Below are positions 1 through 10,022 of a stretch of DNA of 64,000 nucleotides, piece after piece (the stretch's first letter is position 1; every line of letters starts with the position of its first letter). Below the pieces are notes generated by a model. The model worked only from the letters and a program-made list of their open reading frames with translations. It did not search any database and was not told where the DNA came from. Location: positions 172,243-236,242 of the forward strand of contig NZ_AYMJ01000017.1 of assembly GCF_000633255.1 (NCBI RefSeq), in the 5' to 3' direction. Made by a program: the position numbers and the translations under genes. Source of the DNA: Pseudomonas sp. H1h. Its GTDB lineage: Bacteria; Pseudomonadota; Gammaproteobacteria; Pseudomonadales; Pseudomonadaceae.

Positions 1-19
1 ATCAGCAGGCTGTCCCACT

Positions 20-874
20 TTGGCAAACATAGATAACCCGGCCGCCGAATTGGCACCCGACGGCTTTTACCGCGTGGCGCTGGGCGTCGAGTACAAAGGT
101 TCGCGTTACAGCGGCTGGCAGCGTCAGCTGACGGGTGTCGCGACGGTGCAGGAAGAACTCGAAAAAGCCTTGTCGAAAGTCGCCAATTCACCGGTGTCGC
201 TGCAGTGTGCCGGTCGCACCGATGCCGGGGTGCATGCATGCGGGCAAGTGGTGCACTTCGACACGCAGGTCGATCGCTCGCTGAAAGCCTGGGTGATGGG
301 CGCCAATATCAATTTGCCTCACGACATCAGTGTCAGTTGGGCGCGGGTCATGCCGGCGCATTTTCATGCGCGCTTCAAGGCCATCGCCCGGCGTTATCGC
401 TACGTGATCTACAACGATCAGATTCGTCCGGCCCATCTCAACGAAGAAATCACCTGGAACCATCGCCCGCTGGACGTCGAGCGCATGGCCGAAGCCGCGC
501 AATACCTGATCGGCACCCACGATTTCAGTGCGTTCCGCGCCGGCCAGTGCCAGGCCAAGTCGCCGATCAAGAAGATGCATCATCTGCGCGTGACCCGTCA
601 CGGCAAGATGATTGTGCTCGATATCCGCGCCAATGCGTTCCTGCACCACATGGTGCGCAACATTGCCGGTGTTCTGATGACGATTGGCGCCGGCGAGCGT
701 CCGGTGGAATGGATGAAGGAAGTGCTGGAGAGCCGCGAGCGCCGTTCCGGTGGTGTGACCGCGCATCCATACGGGTTGTATCTGGTGCAGGTCGAGTACC
801 ACGACGAGTTCCCGTTGCCCGAGCGTTTCATCGGGCCACATTTCCTTACGGGTTTCTCTGGTCTTGACGGCTGA
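20..874 (+). CDS. truA: tRNA pseudouridine(38-40) synthase TruA
   Basis: TruA isomerises uridines 38-40 in the anticodon arm of many tRNAs in the cytoplasm. The TruA signature [10 protein letters not shown] is present, with the catalytic aspartate at D68, and the later [10 protein letters not shown] segment is also typical. The 284 residues are close to the family's usual length plus a short N-terminal extension. The start given is a TTG. The frame stays open to the window edge, so the true start may lie further upstream. It heads a plus-strand run with trpF 65 bp downstream. The function is secure and only the 5' end is uncertain. Confidence 0.93.
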   Translation: MANIDNPAAELAPDGFYRVALGVEYKGSRYSGWQRQLTGVATVQEELEKALSKVANSPVSLQCAGRTDAGVHACGQVVHFDTQVDRSLKAWVMGANINLPHDISVSWARVMPAHFHARFKAIARRYRYVIYNDQIRPAHLNEEITWNHRPLDVERMAEAAQYLIGTHDFSAFRAGQCQAKSPIKKMHHLRVTRHGKMIVLDIRANAFLHHMVRNIAGVLMTIGAGERPVEWMKEVLESRERRSGGVTAHPYGLYLVQVEYHDEFPLPERFIGPHFLTGFSGLDG

Positions 875-939
875 CGCCCCTGAACGCTTTTGTTACCATC
901 CGGGACTTTCCCGGTTTTTGCCTTGAGGTTTTTATCGAC

Positions 940-1584
940 ATGTCAGCCGTTCGCAGCAAGATTTGCGGGATTACCTGCATAGAAGATGCGTTGGCAGCGG
1001 TCGAAGCCGGGGCCGATGCAATCGGTTTCGTGTTTTATGCAAAAAGTCCACGGGCGGTGAGCGTGCAGCAGGCGAGGGCGATCATCCGCGCCTTGCCGCC
1101 GTTTGTGACCACCGTTGGCCTGTTCGTCAATGCCAGCCGCTGCGAGTTGGGGGAAATCCTCGATGCCGTGCCGCTGGATCTGCTGCAGTTCCATGGTGAT
1201 GAAAGCGCAGAAGAATGCGAGGGCTGGCATCGGCCTTACATCAAGGCGCTGCGGGTCAAGGCCGGCGACGACATCGCCGCCGCTGTCGATGCCTATCCGA
1301 GCGCCAGTGGCGTGCTGCTCGACACCTATGTCGAAGGCGTGCCTGGCGGAACCGGCGAGGCGTTCGACTGGTCATTGATTCCACAGCGGTTGAGCAAGCC
1401 GCTGATCCTGGCCGGTGGTCTCACGCCGGAAAACGTCGCTGCCGCCGTGGCGCGGGTCAAACCGTACGCGGTCGACGTCAGCGGTGGGGTGGAGGCGAGC
1501 AAGGGCATCAAGGATCATGCGAAGATCCGTGCGTTCATCGATGCCGTACGCAGTAGCTCACCGGGAGCGCCTACTTCGATGTGA
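940..1584 (+). CDS. trpF: Phosphoribosylanthranilate isomerase TrpF
   Basis: TrpF converts N-(5-phosphoribosyl)anthranilate to CdRP in tryptophan synthesis. It is a single TIM-barrel protein of 214 residues, the family's normal size. The KICGIT motif carries the general-base cysteine C9. The general-acid aspartate is D128 in LLDTY, and the phosphate-binding DVSGGVE loop is near residues 179-185. The gene stands alone between truA and accD, away from other trp genes, which is the usual Pseudomonas arrangement. About 200 bp without a gene separate it from accD. Confidence 0.97.
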   Translation: MSAVRSKICGITCIEDALAAVEAGADAIGFVFYAKSPRAVSVQQARAIIRALPPFVTTVGLFVNASRCELGEILDAVPLDLLQFHGDESAEECEGWHRPYIKALRVKAGDDIAAAVDAYPSASGVLLDTYVEGVPGGTGEAFDWSLIPQRLSKPLILAGGLTPENVAAAVARVKPYAVDVSGGVEASKGIKDHAKIRAFIDAVRSSSPGAPTSM

Positions 1585-1784
1585 CGGCTTGCAGTCTGCC
1601 GCCGTCCATCAATGCACTTGCACAAAGCAGGCGAGGCTGAGGGTTTTTGGAGTTGCACGCAGGTCATGTTTCGCGCTGACCGCGGCGTTCCACCGACCAT
1701 CGCCACACACATGAATTTAGCTGAAGGGCATACGCGGGGCTGCGAACCAGAGCGTTCGGGCCGCCGGTACTGGAGAAAGAAAGC

Positions 1785-2705
1785 ATGAGCAACTGGTTAG
1801 TAGACAAACTGATCCCTTCGATCATGCGTTCGGAGGTCAAGAAGAGCTCGGTGCCTGAAGGTCTGTGGCACAAATGCCCGTCCTGCGAGGCTGTGCTGTA
1901 TCGCCCTGAGCTGGAAAAGACCCTGGACGTTTGCCCCAAGTGCAACCACCACATGCGCATCGGCGCACGTGCGCGCATCGACATCTTCCTCGATGCCGAA
2001 GGCCGTAACGAACTGGGTGCCGATCTGGAGCCGGTTGACCGTCTGAAATTCCGCGACGGCAAGAAGTACAAGGACCGTCTGGTCGCAGCACAGAAGCAGA
2101 CCTGCGAAAAAGACGCGCTGATTTCCGTCAGCGGCACCCTGCTGGGCATGCCGGTAGTGGTTTCGGCGTTCGAATTCAGCTTCATGGGCGGTTCCATGGG
2201 CGCCATCGTCGGTGAGCGCTTCGTGCGCGCCGCCAACTACGCTCTGGAAAACCGTTGCCCGATGATCTGCTTCGCCGCTTCCGGTGGTGCGCGGATGCAG
2301 GAAGCGCTGATCTCGCTGATGCAGATGGCCAAGACGTCCGCGGTGCTGGCGCGTCTGCGTGAAGAAGGCATTCCGTTCATCTCGGTACTGACCGACCCTG
2401 TCTACGGCGGCGTTTCCGCCAGTCTGGCGATGCTTGGCGACGTGATCGTCGGTGAGCCGAAAGCACTGATCGGCTTCGCCGGTCCGCGTGTGATCGAGCA
2501 GACCGTGCGGGAAAAACTGCCGGAAGGCTTCCAGCGCAGTGAATTCCTGCTGGAGCACGGCGCAATCGACCTGATCATCGATCGTCGTGAGCTGCGTCCA
2601 CGCCTGGGCAATCTGCTGGCGCAAATGACCGGTCAGCCGACACCGACCTACATTGCCGCTCCAGTCGAGCCAATCGTCGTTCCACCGGTGCCTGCCAACG
2701 TATGA
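1785..2705 (+). CDS. accD: Acetyl-CoA carboxylase carboxyltransferase subunit beta AccD
   Basis: AccD is the beta subunit of the carboxyltransferase that moves CO2 from biotin to acetyl-CoA to make malonyl-CoA for fatty acid synthesis. The N-terminal zinc finger is visible as C31-x2-C34 and C50-x2-C53. It is followed by the crotonase-like carboxyltransferase core with SGGARMQE. The 306 residues are normal. The stop overlaps the folC start by 4 bp (ATGA), which suggests translational coupling. accD-folC-dedD is a conserved gammaproteobacterial order. Confidence 0.98.
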   Translation: MSNWLVDKLIPSIMRSEVKKSSVPEGLWHKCPSCEAVLYRPELEKTLDVCPKCNHHMRIGARARIDIFLDAEGRNELGADLEPVDRLKFRDGKKYKDRLVAAQKQTCEKDALISVSGTLLGMPVVVSAFEFSFMGGSMGAIVGERFVRAANYALENRCPMICFAASGGARMQEALISLMQMAKTSAVLARLREEGIPFISVLTDPVYGGVSASLAMLGDVIVGEPKALIGFAGPRVIEQTVREKLPEGFQRSEFLLEHGAIDLIIDRRELRPRLGNLLAQMTGQPTPTYIAAPVEPIVVPPVPANV

Positions 2706-4009
2706 CCGAGCGTACCCTTGGCGAGTGGCTCGCCTACCTTGAGCAGTTGCATCCATCGGCCATCGACATGGGGCTGGAGCGTTCGCAACAGGTAGCGTCC
2801 CGCATGGGGCTGGGCCAGCCGGCGTCTCGGGTGATTACGGTCACCGGCACCAACGGCAAGGGTTCGACCTGCGCCTTCGTGGCTTCATTGCTGCGAGCGC
2901 AGGGCCTGAGCGTTGGTGTCTACAATTCTCCGCACCTGCTGCGCTATAACGAGCGGGTGCAGCTCAATGGCGTCGAAGCCACTGATGCACAGCTGTGCGA
3001 AGCCTTCGCTGCGGTCGAGACCGGGCGCGGCGAGACCTCCCTGACTTACTTCGAAATGGGCACCCTGGCGGCGTTCTGGCTGTTTCAGCAGGCCGGGCTC
3101 GATGCGGTGGTGCTGGAAGTCGGTCTGGGCGGACGCCTGGATACGGTCAACGTGGTGGATGCCGATATCGCGCTGGTCACCAGCATTGGTGTCGACCATG
3201 CCGAATACCTGGGTGATACCCGTGAATCCGTGGCTTTCGAGAAGGCCGGGATTTTCCGCCAGGGCAAGCCTGCCTTGTGCGGCGATCTGAATCCTCCGCA
3301 GCCCTTGCTCGACAAGGCGCGTGAACTGGCGTGTCCGTTTTTCCTGCGTGGGCGTGATTTCGATCTCGGTATCACCGAGCAGCATTGGCAATGGCGCGGT
3401 ACCGATGCACAAGGCCGGCAGGTCGAACTGCATGATGTGCCGCTGCTGGATCTGCCGATGGAAAACGCCGCGCTGGCATTGCAGGCGTATCTGCTGCTCG
3501 ATTTGCCGTGGAATGCGCCGCAGATCATCGCGGCCTTGCAGGCGACTCGCGTGGTCGGGCGTCTGGATCGTCGTTCATTCCAGTTCAATGGCAAGCGCCT
3601 GAACCTGCTGCTGGATGTGGGGCATAACCCGCACGCGGCGGAGTATCTGAAGCGACGTCTGGCCAGTCGGCCGCCGGTGGGCAAGCGCCTGGCGGTATTC
3701 GGCTTGCTCGCAGACAAGGATCTGGATGGTGTTGTCGGCGAATTGAATGCTAGTGTCCAGCATTGGGCTGTCGCGCCGCTGGATTCGCCGCGTTCGCGTC
3801 CGGTCAGTGAATTGCACGCCGGGTTGCAGAACCTTGGCGCATCCGTCACGTCCTATGACAGTGTCGCGGCCGCGCTGGAAGGGCAGTGCGCAGTGGCCAC
3901 CAGCGACGACGAGATTCTGTTGTTCGGATCATTTTATTGTGTCGCCGAGGCCCTTGAATGGCTGGCCCGGCGCTCCACGGAGGAAGCGGCAAATGGCTTT
4001 GCTGGATAA
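2702..4009 (+). CDS. folC: Bifunctional dihydrofolate synthase / folylpolyglutamate synthase FolC
   Basis: FolC adds glutamate to dihydropteroate and further glutamates to folates, using ATP. It is a Mur-ligase-type enzyme. The P-loop TGTNGKGST lies at residues 48-56, followed by the [13 protein letters not shown] segment, and a GHNPHA motif begins the C-terminal domain. The 435 residues are full length. The start overlaps accD by 4 bp, and the end overlaps the downstream SPOR gene by 17 bp, so the three genes are probably one transcript. Confidence 0.97.
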   Translation: MTERTLGEWLAYLEQLHPSAIDMGLERSQQVASRMGLGQPASRVITVTGTNGKGSTCAFVASLLRAQGLSVGVYNSPHLLRYNERVQLNGVEATDAQLCEAFAAVETGRGETSLTYFEMGTLAAFWLFQQAGLDAVVLEVGLGGRLDTVNVVDADIALVTSIGVDHAEYLGDTRESVAFEKAGIFRQGKPALCGDLNPPQPLLDKARELACPFFLRGRDFDLGITEQHWQWRGTDAQGRQVELHDVPLLDLPMENAALALQAYLLLDLPWNAPQIIAALQATRVVGRLDRRSFQFNGKRLNLLLDVGHNPHAAEYLKRRLASRPPVGKRLAVFGLLADKDLDGVVGELNASVQHWAVAPLDSPRSRPVSELHAGLQNLGASVTSYDSVAAALEGQCAVATSDDEILLFGSFYCVAEALEWLARRSTEEAANGFAG

Positions 4010-4646
4010 AGCGTACAAGCAGCGCATGGTTGGTGCGCTGGTGCTGGTGGCGCTGGCGGTGATTTTCCTGCCGATGCTGTTTTCCCGTCAGGACGAACAG
4101 CGCCAGGTGACGGTCGAGGCGCCCGCCGCGCCGCAAGCACCTGCTGTGCCACAAGTGCAGTTGGAGCCGGTCGCTGTGCCTGAACCGCAAACGCTGCCGC
4201 AAGAACCGGTGCCGAGCGATGACGAAGTGGCCGAGCAATCGGCGCCGTCGGCGCCGATTGCACCGGCGCCAGCGCCAGCGCCAGTGGCCAAACCGGTTGC
4301 TCCAGCACCGGCGCCGGCGGCCAAGCCGACAGCGGCACCAGCGCAGCCGATTGCTGCGGCCCCGGCCAAGCCTGATACCACGCAAAGCCGTGTCGATGCC
4401 AACGGTCTGTCGGTCAGCTGGTCGGTGCAACTGGCCAGCCTGTCGAGCCGCGAGGGTGCGGAGTCTCTGCAGAAAACCCTGCGCAGTCAGGGTTACAACG
4501 CCTATATCCGCTCTGCCGATGGCAAGAATCGGGTGTTTGTCGGCCCGTTGATCGAGCGTGCGGAGGCGGATCGTCTGCGTGATGTTTTGAGTCGTCAGCA
4601 GAACCTCAAGGGTTTTGTCGTGCGTTTCCAGCCTGAGCGCGGCTAA
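3993..4646 (+). CDS. dedD: DedD-like SPOR-domain cell division protein
   Basis: This is a bitopic inner-membrane protein of 217 residues. A short cytoplasmic N-terminus is followed by one transmembrane helix (about residues 11-29, rich in V, L, A). A long Ala/Pro-rich periplasmic linker and a C-terminal SPOR domain (about 140-215, VQLASLSSREGAESLQ onward) complete it. SPOR domains bind denuded septal peptidoglycan, so the likely role is in cell division, as for E. coli DedD. The start chosen begins [14 protein letters not shown], 17 bp inside the end of folC, with GGAGG-like bases upstream. A longer open frame upstream lies inside folC and is not credible. Confidence 0.9.
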   Translation: MALLDKAYKQRMVGALVLVALAVIFLPMLFSRQDEQRQVTVEAPAAPQAPAVPQVQLEPVAVPEPQTLPQEPVPSDDEVAEQSAPSAPIAPAPAPAPVAKPVAPAPAPAAKPTAAPAQPIAAAPAKPDTTQSRVDANGLSVSWSVQLASLSSREGAESLQKTLRSQGYNAYIRSADGKNRVFVGPLIERAEADRLRDVLSRQQNLKGFVVRFQPERG

Positions 4647-4744
4647 AAACTATCACCCGGATTGAAATGCACTGACAATCGCAGCTTACCGACAGCGGTG
4701 CGCTCTGCTAAAATGCGCCGCCTTATCCGTCTGTAGGCTGCACT

Positions 4745-5305
4745 GTGCCATTTACCCTGGTTGACTGGGCGATCGTTGCAATCATCGCCATCTCCGCTTT
4801 GATCAGTTTGAGCCGCGGCTTCGTCAAGGAAGCATTATCGCTGGTGACCTGGATCATCGCAGGAGCCGTTGCCTGGATGTTCGGTGGCTCACTGTCCGAG
4901 TACCTCGCCGGATACATCGAAACCCCATCGGCTCGCGTGATCGCGGGCTGTGCCATCATGTTTGTCGCCACACTGATCGTGGGCGCAATGATCAATTATC
5001 TTATCGGCGAGTTGGTTCGCGTTACCGGATTGTCCGGCACCGACCGATTCCTGGGCATGGCCTTTGGCGCAGCGCGTGGCGTGTTGCTGGTGGTCGTGGC
5101 AGTCGGGCTGTTGAGCCTGGGGCCGGTACAGCAGGACGGGTGGTGGAAAGAATCACAGCTCGTGCCAAAGTTTCTATTGGTCGCTGACTGGTCCAAAAAC
5201 CTGATTCTCGGGTGGAGCAGTCAGTGGCTTGCCAGCGGAATCAGCGTACCCGCTGATATTCCGTTCAAGGAGCAGCTCTTGCCGTCGGCCAAAACGCCAC
5301 AGTGA
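4745..5305 (+). CDS. cvpA: CvpA family membrane protein
   Basis: CvpA-family proteins are polytopic inner-membrane proteins. The E. coli member is needed for colicin V production and lies next to purF, as here. The 186 residues contain about four hydrophobic helices, the first starting at VDWAIVAIIAISALI. The glycine-rich SRGF segment near residues 24-28 is characteristic. The start is a GTG. The molecular function is not established. The gap to purF is only about 40 bp, so the two are probably cotranscribed. Confidence 0.93.
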   Translation: MPFTLVDWAIVAIIAISALISLSRGFVKEALSLVTWIIAGAVAWMFGGSLSEYLAGYIETPSARVIAGCAIMFVATLIVGAMINYLIGELVRVTGLSGTDRFLGMAFGAARGVLLVVVAVGLLSLGPVQQDGWWKESQLVPKFLLVADWSKNLILGWSSQWLASGISVPADIPFKEQLLPSAKTPQ

Positions 5306-5346
5306 GTGTTGCTCAGTTCAGATCCATTAAGTAGGGGTTGCGTCGC

Positions 5347-6852
5347 ATGTGTGGCATCGTCGGTATCGTCGGTAAGTCGAACGTCAATCAGGCGCTGTAT
5401 GACGCGCTAACCGTGCTCCAGCACCGCGGCCAGGACGCTGCCGGTATCGTGACCAGCCATGATGGCCGGTTGTTCTTGCGCAAGGACAATGGTCTGGTGC
5501 GTGACGTGTTCCAGCAGCGTCACATGCAGCGTCTGGTCGGCCACATGGGTATCGGCCACGTCCGTTACCCGACCGCCGGCAGCTCGACGTCGGCCGAAGC
5601 CCAGCCGTTTTACGTCAACTCGCCTTACGGCATTACCCTGGCGCACAACGGTAACCTGACCAACGTTGAACAGTTGGCCAAAGAGATCTATGAATCCGAT
5701 CTGCGCCACGTCAACACCAGTTCCGACTCGGAAGTGCTGCTGAACGTGTTCGCTCACGAACTGGCCCAGCGCGGCAAGCTGCAGCCGACCGAAGAAGACG
5801 TATTTGCCGCCGTGACCGACGTGCACAACCGTTGCGTTGGCGGTTACGCGGTGGTGGCGATGGTCACCGGTTACGGCATCGTCGGTTTCCGTGACCCGCA
5901 CGGCATTCGTCCGATCGTGTTCGGTCAGCGTCACACCGACGAAGGCGTCGAGTACATGATCGCGTCCGAAAGCGTTTCGCTGGATGTGCTCGGTTTCACC
6001 CTGATTCGCGATCTGGCCCCGGGCGAAGCGGTCTACATCACCGAAGACGGCAAGCTGCATACCCGTCAGTGCGCGACCAACCCGTCCCTGACCCCGTGCA
6101 TCTTCGAACACGTTTACCTGGCGCGTCCGGACTCGATCATCGACGGTGTGTCGGTGTACAAGGCTCGTCTGCGCATGGGCGAGAAGCTCGCCGAGAAGAT
6201 CCTGCGCGAGCGTCCGGAGCACGACATCGACGTGGTCATCCCGATTCCGGACACCAGCCGTACCGCTGCGCTGGAGCTGGCGAACCACCTGGGCGTGAAA
6301 TTCCGCGAAGGTTTCGTCAAGAACCGTTACATCGGTCGTACCTTCATCATGCCGGGCCAGGCCGCGCGCAAGAAGTCGGTGCGTCAGAAGCTCAACGCCA
6401 TCGAGCTGGAGTTCCGCGGCAAGAACGTGATGCTGGTCGATGACTCGATCGTGCGTGGCACCACTTGCAAGCAGATCATCCAGATGGCTCGCGAAGCTGG
6501 CGCGAAAAACGTCTACTTCTGCTCGGCGGCTCCGGCAGTGCGCTTCCCGAACGTTTACGGCATCGACATGCCGAGCGCGCATGAGCTGATCGCACACAAT
6601 CGTTCGACTCAGGATGTGGCGGATCTGATCGGCGCTGACTGGCTGATCTATCAGGACCTGCCTGACTTGATCGAAGCGGTCGGTGGCGGCAAGATCAAGA
6701 TCGAGAACTTCGATTGCGCGGTGTTCGACGGCAAGTACGTCACCGGCGACGTCGACGAGGCCTACCTGAACAAGATCGAGCAGGCACGCAATGATGCCTC
6801 CAAGGTCAAGACCCAGGCGGTCAGTGCGATCATCGATCTGTACAACAACTGA
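5347..6852 (+). CDS. purF: Amidophosphoribosyltransferase PurF
   Basis: PurF makes 5-phosphoribosylamine from PRPP and glutamine, the first committed step of purine synthesis. The protein starts MCGIVGIVG, so Cys2 becomes the N-terminal nucleophile of the Ntn glutaminase domain once Met is removed. The start therefore must be this ATG and not one 9 bp upstream. The PRPP-binding signature [13 protein letters not shown] is present in the C-terminal phosphoribosyltransferase domain. The length of 501 residues matches the proteobacterial enzyme. A strong terminator follows. Confidence 0.98.
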   Translation: MCGIVGIVGKSNVNQALYDALTVLQHRGQDAAGIVTSHDGRLFLRKDNGLVRDVFQQRHMQRLVGHMGIGHVRYPTAGSSTSAEAQPFYVNSPYGITLAHNGNLTNVEQLAKEIYESDLRHVNTSSDSEVLLNVFAHELAQRGKLQPTEEDVFAAVTDVHNRCVGGYAVVAMVTGYGIVGFRDPHGIRPIVFGQRHTDEGVEYMIASESVSLDVLGFTLIRDLAPGEAVYITEDGKLHTRQCATNPSLTPCIFEHVYLARPDSIIDGVSVYKARLRMGEKLAEKILRERPEHDIDVVIPIPDTSRTAALELANHLGVKFREGFVKNRYIGRTFIMPGQAARKKSVRQKLNAIELEFRGKNVMLVDDSIVRGTTCKQIIQMAREAGAKNVYFCSAAPAVRFPNVYGIDMPSAHELIAHNRSTQDVADLIGADWLIYQDLPDLIEAVGGGKIKIENFDCAVFDGKYVTGDVDEAYLNKIEQARNDASKVKTQAVSAIIDLYNN

Positions 6853-6859
6853 GTTTCTA

Positions 6860-6881
6860 CCGGCCCTGAGGGGCCGGTTTT
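6860..6881 (+). terminator. Intrinsic terminator after purF
   Basis: A 7-bp G/C stem CCGGCCC / GGGCCGG with a TGAG loop is followed at once by TTTTGT. It lies 8 bp after the purF stop and would end the cvpA-purF transcript. Confidence 0.85.
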
Positions 6882-6932
6882 GTATCTGGCAAAAGACTTT
6901 TACTTATTCAGAACAGGGCAAGGAGTGACAGC

Positions 6933-8144
6933 ATGAGTCAGGAATGGGATGCCGGTCGGCTGGACAGCGACCTCGAAGGCGTAGCGTTCGATACCCTGGC
7001 CGTACGTGCCGGTCAGCACCGTACGCCGGAAGGCGAACACGGTGATCCGATGTTCTTCACCTCCAGCTACGTGTTCCGTACTGCGGCCGACGCGGCGGCA
7101 CGGTTTGCCGGGGAAGTGCCGGGCAACGTTTACTCGCGTTACACCAACCCGACCGTGCGCGCGTTCGAAGAGCGCATTGCCGCACTGGAAGGCGCCGAGC
7201 AAGCCGTTGCCACCGCCACTGGCATGGCCGCGATCATGGCGGTGGTGATGAGCCTGTGCAGCGCCGGCGATCACGTGCTGGTGTCGCGCAGTGTGTTCGG
7301 TTCGACCATCAGCCTGTTCGAGAAATACTTCAAGCGTTTCGGCGTGGAAGTCGATTACGTGCCGCTTGCCGATCTGTCGGCGTGGGATGCGGCAATCAAG
7401 CCGAACACCAAGCTGCTGTTCGTCGAGTCGCCGTCCAACCCGCTGGCTGAATTGGTGGACATCTCTGCGCTGGCAGAAATCGCTCACGCCAAAGGCGCGA
7501 TGCTGGTGGTCGACAACTGCTTCTGCACGCCTGCGCTGCAGCAGCCGCTGAAAATGGGTGCGGACATCGTCGTGCACTCGGCGACCAAGTTCATCGACGG
7601 TCAGGGCCGTTGCATGGGTGGCGTGGTGGCCGGGCGCAGCGAGCAGATGAAAGAAATTGTCGGTTTCCTGCGTACCGCCGGCCCGACCCTGAGCCCGTTC
7701 AACGCGTGGATCTTCCTCAAGGGGCTGGAAACCCTCAACCTGCGGATGAAGGCGCACTGCGCCAACGCCCAGCAACTGGCTGAATGGCTGGAGCAGCAGG
7801 ACGGTATCGAGAAAGTCCATTACGCCGGTCTCAAGAGCCATCCGCAGCACGAACTGGCCCAGCGTCAGCAGAAGGGCTTCGGTGCTGTGGTGAGTTTTGA
7901 GGTCAAGGGCGGCAAAGAGGGCGCCTGGCGCTTTATCGACGCCACCCGGTTGATTTCGATCACTGCCAACCTCGGTGACAGCAAAACCACCATTACCCAC
8001 CCGAGCACCACCTCCCACGGCCGCCTGGCGCCACAGGAGCGTGAGGCGGCGGGCATTCGTGACAGCCTGATCCGCATTGCGGTCGGTCTGGAAGATGTGG
8101 CGGATCTGCAGGCCGATCTGGCGCGCGGTCTGGCGGCGTTGTGA
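6933..8144 (+). CDS. metZ: O-succinylhomoserine sulfhydrylase MetZ
   Basis: MetZ makes homocysteine directly from O-succinylhomoserine and sulfide in methionine synthesis. It belongs to the PLP-dependent Cys/Met metabolism fold. The PLP lysine is K219 in HSATKFIDG, and the YSRYTNPT motif of the family is near residues 68-75. The 403 residues are full length. The purF-metZ order is conserved in Pseudomonas, which favours MetZ over cystathionine gamma-synthase. The stop overlaps the GTG of the next gene by 4 bp. Confidence 0.95.
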   Translation: MSQEWDAGRLDSDLEGVAFDTLAVRAGQHRTPEGEHGDPMFFTSSYVFRTAADAAARFAGEVPGNVYSRYTNPTVRAFEERIAALEGAEQAVATATGMAAIMAVVMSLCSAGDHVLVSRSVFGSTISLFEKYFKRFGVEVDYVPLADLSAWDAAIKPNTKLLFVESPSNPLAELVDISALAEIAHAKGAMLVVDNCFCTPALQQPLKMGADIVVHSATKFIDGQGRCMGGVVAGRSEQMKEIVGFLRTAGPTLSPFNAWIFLKGLETLNLRMKAHCANAQQLAEWLEQQDGIEKVHYAGLKSHPQHELAQRQQKGFGAVVSFEVKGGKEGAWRFIDATRLISITANLGDSKTTITHPSTTSHGRLAPQEREAAGIRDSLIRIAVGLEDVADLQADLARGLAAL

Positions 8145-8917
8145 TCGAGTTGTCTACGCCGGTGGCAGGCACTCATGGCCGCGTTGCGTTGGTCACCGGT
8201 GCTGCGCGCGGCATCGGTCTGGGTATCGCGGCGTGGCTGATCAGTGAAGGCTGGCAAGTGGTGCTGACGGATCTGGATCGCGCGCGCGGCTCGAAAGTGG
8301 CGAAGGTGCTGGGCGAAAATGCCTGGTTCATCGCCATGGACGTCGCGGATGAAGGCCAGGTCGCGCTCGGCGTCGCTGAAGTGCTTGGGCAGTTTGGTCG
8401 TCTGGATGCGCTGGTGTGCAACGCGGCAGTGGCCGATCCGCACAACATCACCCTGGAAAGTCTCGATCTGGCGTACTGGAATCGGGTGTTGGCGGTAAAC
8501 CTCAGTGGGCCAATGTTGCTGGCCAAGCACTGTGCGCCGTATCTGCGCGCGCACAACGGTTCGATCGTCAACCTGGCCTCGACCCGTGCACGGCAATCGG
8601 AGGCTGATTCCGAGGCATATGCGGCGAGCAAGGGCGGCCTGTTGGCGCTGACGCATGCGCTGGCCATCAGCCTTGGGCCGGAGATTCGCGTTAATGCGGT
8701 CAGTCCGGGCTGGATCGATGCGCGGGATCCTTCTGCGCGTCGAGCCGAGCCTTTGGCCGATGCCGATCATGCTCAGCACCCAGCGGGCAGGGTAGGGACG
8801 GTCGAGGACGTCGCAGCGATGGTTGCGTGGTTGCTGTCGAGGAATGCCGGGTTTGTCACCGGGCAGGAGTTTGTCGTCGATGGCGGCATGACCAAGAAGA
8901 TGATTTACAGCGAATAA
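8141..8917 (+). CDS. Short-chain dehydrogenase/reductase
   Basis: This is a classical SDR of 258 residues. The dinucleotide-binding TGAARGIG lies at residues 19-26 and the NAA motif at about 94-96. The catalytic S147, Y160 and K164 (YAASK) are all present. The substrate is not predictable. D45 after the second strand hints at NAD(H) preference. The gene starts with GTG and overlaps metZ by 4 bp (GTGA), so it is translationally coupled to a methionine gene. A metabolic link is suggested only by this coupling. Confidence 0.88.
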   Translation: MIELSTPVAGTHGRVALVTGAARGIGLGIAAWLISEGWQVVLTDLDRARGSKVAKVLGENAWFIAMDVADEGQVALGVAEVLGQFGRLDALVCNAAVADPHNITLESLDLAYWNRVLAVNLSGPMLLAKHCAPYLRAHNGSIVNLASTRARQSEADSEAYAASKGGLLALTHALAISLGPEIRVNAVSPGWIDARDPSARRAEPLADADHAQHPAGRVGTVEDVAAMVAWLLSRNAGFVTGQEFVVDGGMTKKMIYSE

Positions 8918-8952
8918 ACCGCATAAGTATTCGGGCTTCTGCGCTGAATATG

Positions 8953-9032
8953 CCGCCGTCTTCGCGAGCAAGCCCGCTCCCACATTTGGAATGCATCCCC
9001 CTGTGGGAGCGGGCTTGCTCGCGAAGGCGGTC
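8953..9032. repeat. REPIN: two inverted REP sequences
   Basis: The arms TTCGCGAGCAAGCCCGCTCCCAC and TGTGGGAGCGGGCTTGCTCGCGAA are inverted around a roughly 20-bp spacer. This is the REP-doublet form typical of Pseudomonas extragenic palindromes, and it fills most of the gap before the tRNA genes. Confidence 0.9.
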
Positions 9033-9134
9033 TTGCAGGATAGAAACAATTTCGTCTTTTTCAGAAAAACTTCAATCCTGCTATTGACTTAGGTTCGCTA
9101 CCTGCGTAAATTTCGCGGCCTCGGAGATGCAAAC

Positions 9135-9210
9135 GGGTGATTAGCTCAGCTGGGAGAGCGTCTGCCTTACAAGCAGAATGTCGGCGGTTCGATCCCGTCA
9201 TCACCCACCA
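9135..9210 (+). tRNA. tRNA-Val (anticodon UAC)
   Basis: The cloverleaf is complete. The acceptor GGGTGAT pairs with ATCACCC, the TCTGC/GCAGA anticodon stem holds the loop CTTACAA, and the anticodon TAC is at 9168-9170. A GGTTCGATCCC T-arm and an encoded CCA end are present. It is the first of three closely spaced tRNA genes. Confidence 0.96.
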
Positions 9211-9265
9211 CTCCCGAGAGACTTGCGAAAGCAAGAGCGTAGGCTGAAAGTGCCTGCACCGACGC

Positions 9266-9342
9266 GCAGCGGTAGTTCAGTCGGTTAGAATACCGGCCTG
9301 TCACGCCGGGGGTCGCGGGTTCGAGTCCCGTCCGCTGCGCCA
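9266..9342 (+). tRNA. tRNA-Asp (anticodon GUC), copy 1
   Basis: The acceptor GCAGCGG pairs with CCGCTGC, the anticodon GTC is at 9300-9302, the T-arm is GGGTTCGAGTCCC, and CCA is encoded. It is identical to the second copy 93 bp downstream. Confidence 0.97.
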
Positions 9343-9435
9343 TATTTTACGAGTCAGGCCTTGCCTGGTTCGCGATTGAAATGCACCGAAGCTTTCAATC
9401 AAACGAGTTACTTGAGCGCAAGCTCAAAGCGATAC

Positions 9436-9512
9436 GCAGCGGTAGTTCAGTCGGTTAGAATACCGGCCTGTCACGCCGGGGGTCGCGGGTTCGAGTCCCG
9501 TCCGCTGCGCCA
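9436..9512 (+). tRNA. tRNA-Asp (anticodon GUC), copy 2
   Basis: The 77-nt sequence is identical to the upstream tRNA-Asp, with anticodon GTC at 9470-9472 and encoded CCA. The 93-bp spacer between the copies is not duplicated, and the pair is probably processed from one precursor with tRNA-Val. Confidence 0.97.
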
Positions 9513-9587
9513 TATCTGTTTCAAGGACCACTGAACGCCTTGAAGCACCGAAAACAGCCTCTGGTTGATTCGGATCCGATAGCAAAG

Positions 9588-9616
9588 ACCCTGGTCGAAA
9601 GACCGGGGTTTTTTGT
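9588..9616 (+). terminator. Intrinsic terminator of the tRNA operon
   Basis: A 9-bp stem (ACCCTGGTC / GACCGGGGT, one T-G pair) with a stable GAAA tetraloop is followed by TTTTTTG. It lies about 75 bp after the last tRNA. Confidence 0.85.
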
Positions 9617-9688
9617 GTCTGAAATTTGGCTATTCCTCCTTATTTATCTTGTTCCCTTCTGATCGTCGATGCAGCGTTTGGCGCATAT

Positions 9689-9782
9689 CCCTGTGGCAGC
9701 GGGCTTGCTCGCGAAAGCGTTCTTTCAGTCAATGCAAGTGTTGAATGTTCCGATGCCTTCGCGAGCAAGCCCGCTCCCACAG
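9689..9782. repeat. REPIN in the 500-bp gap before the molybdenum enzyme operon
   Basis: A left arm CTGTGGCAGCGGGCTTGCTCGCGAA (one base off the usual GTGGGAGC) and a right arm TTCGCGAGCAAGCCCGCTCCCACAG flank a roughly 45-bp spacer. A run of about nine G follows. The rest of the gap, 9783-10022, is AT-rich and should hold the operon promoter. I could not fix -35/-10 boxes there. Confidence 0.85.
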
Positions 9783-9990
9783 GGGGGGGGCGGTAGGTTC
9801 AGCGGTCTGCTGCGGTGCCACGTCGCATTGATTTTTTGATTCTTTAGTCAAATTTTTGTAACTGGTTGTTTGCTGCGAGCCCAGAAACCTTTAAAGTTAA
9901 CCTTTCGGTCAGCTTTGCACTGTCATCACGCCCTTTGTTTAGCCAAGAAGGGCTTCTGCAAGACTCGAGATTCCCAGTAGATAACCAGAA

Positions 9991-10010
9991 GGGCGGACAC
10001 ATAACCGCCC
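9991..10010 (+). promoter_or_regulatory. Hairpin next to the ribosome binding site of the Moco subunit gene
   Basis: GGGCGG and CCGCCC are separated by 8 bases and end 2 bp before AGAGGA, the likely ribosome binding site of the gene at 10023. A role in translation control is possible but unproven. Confidence 0.35.
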
Positions 10011-10022
10011 AGAGGATGATCC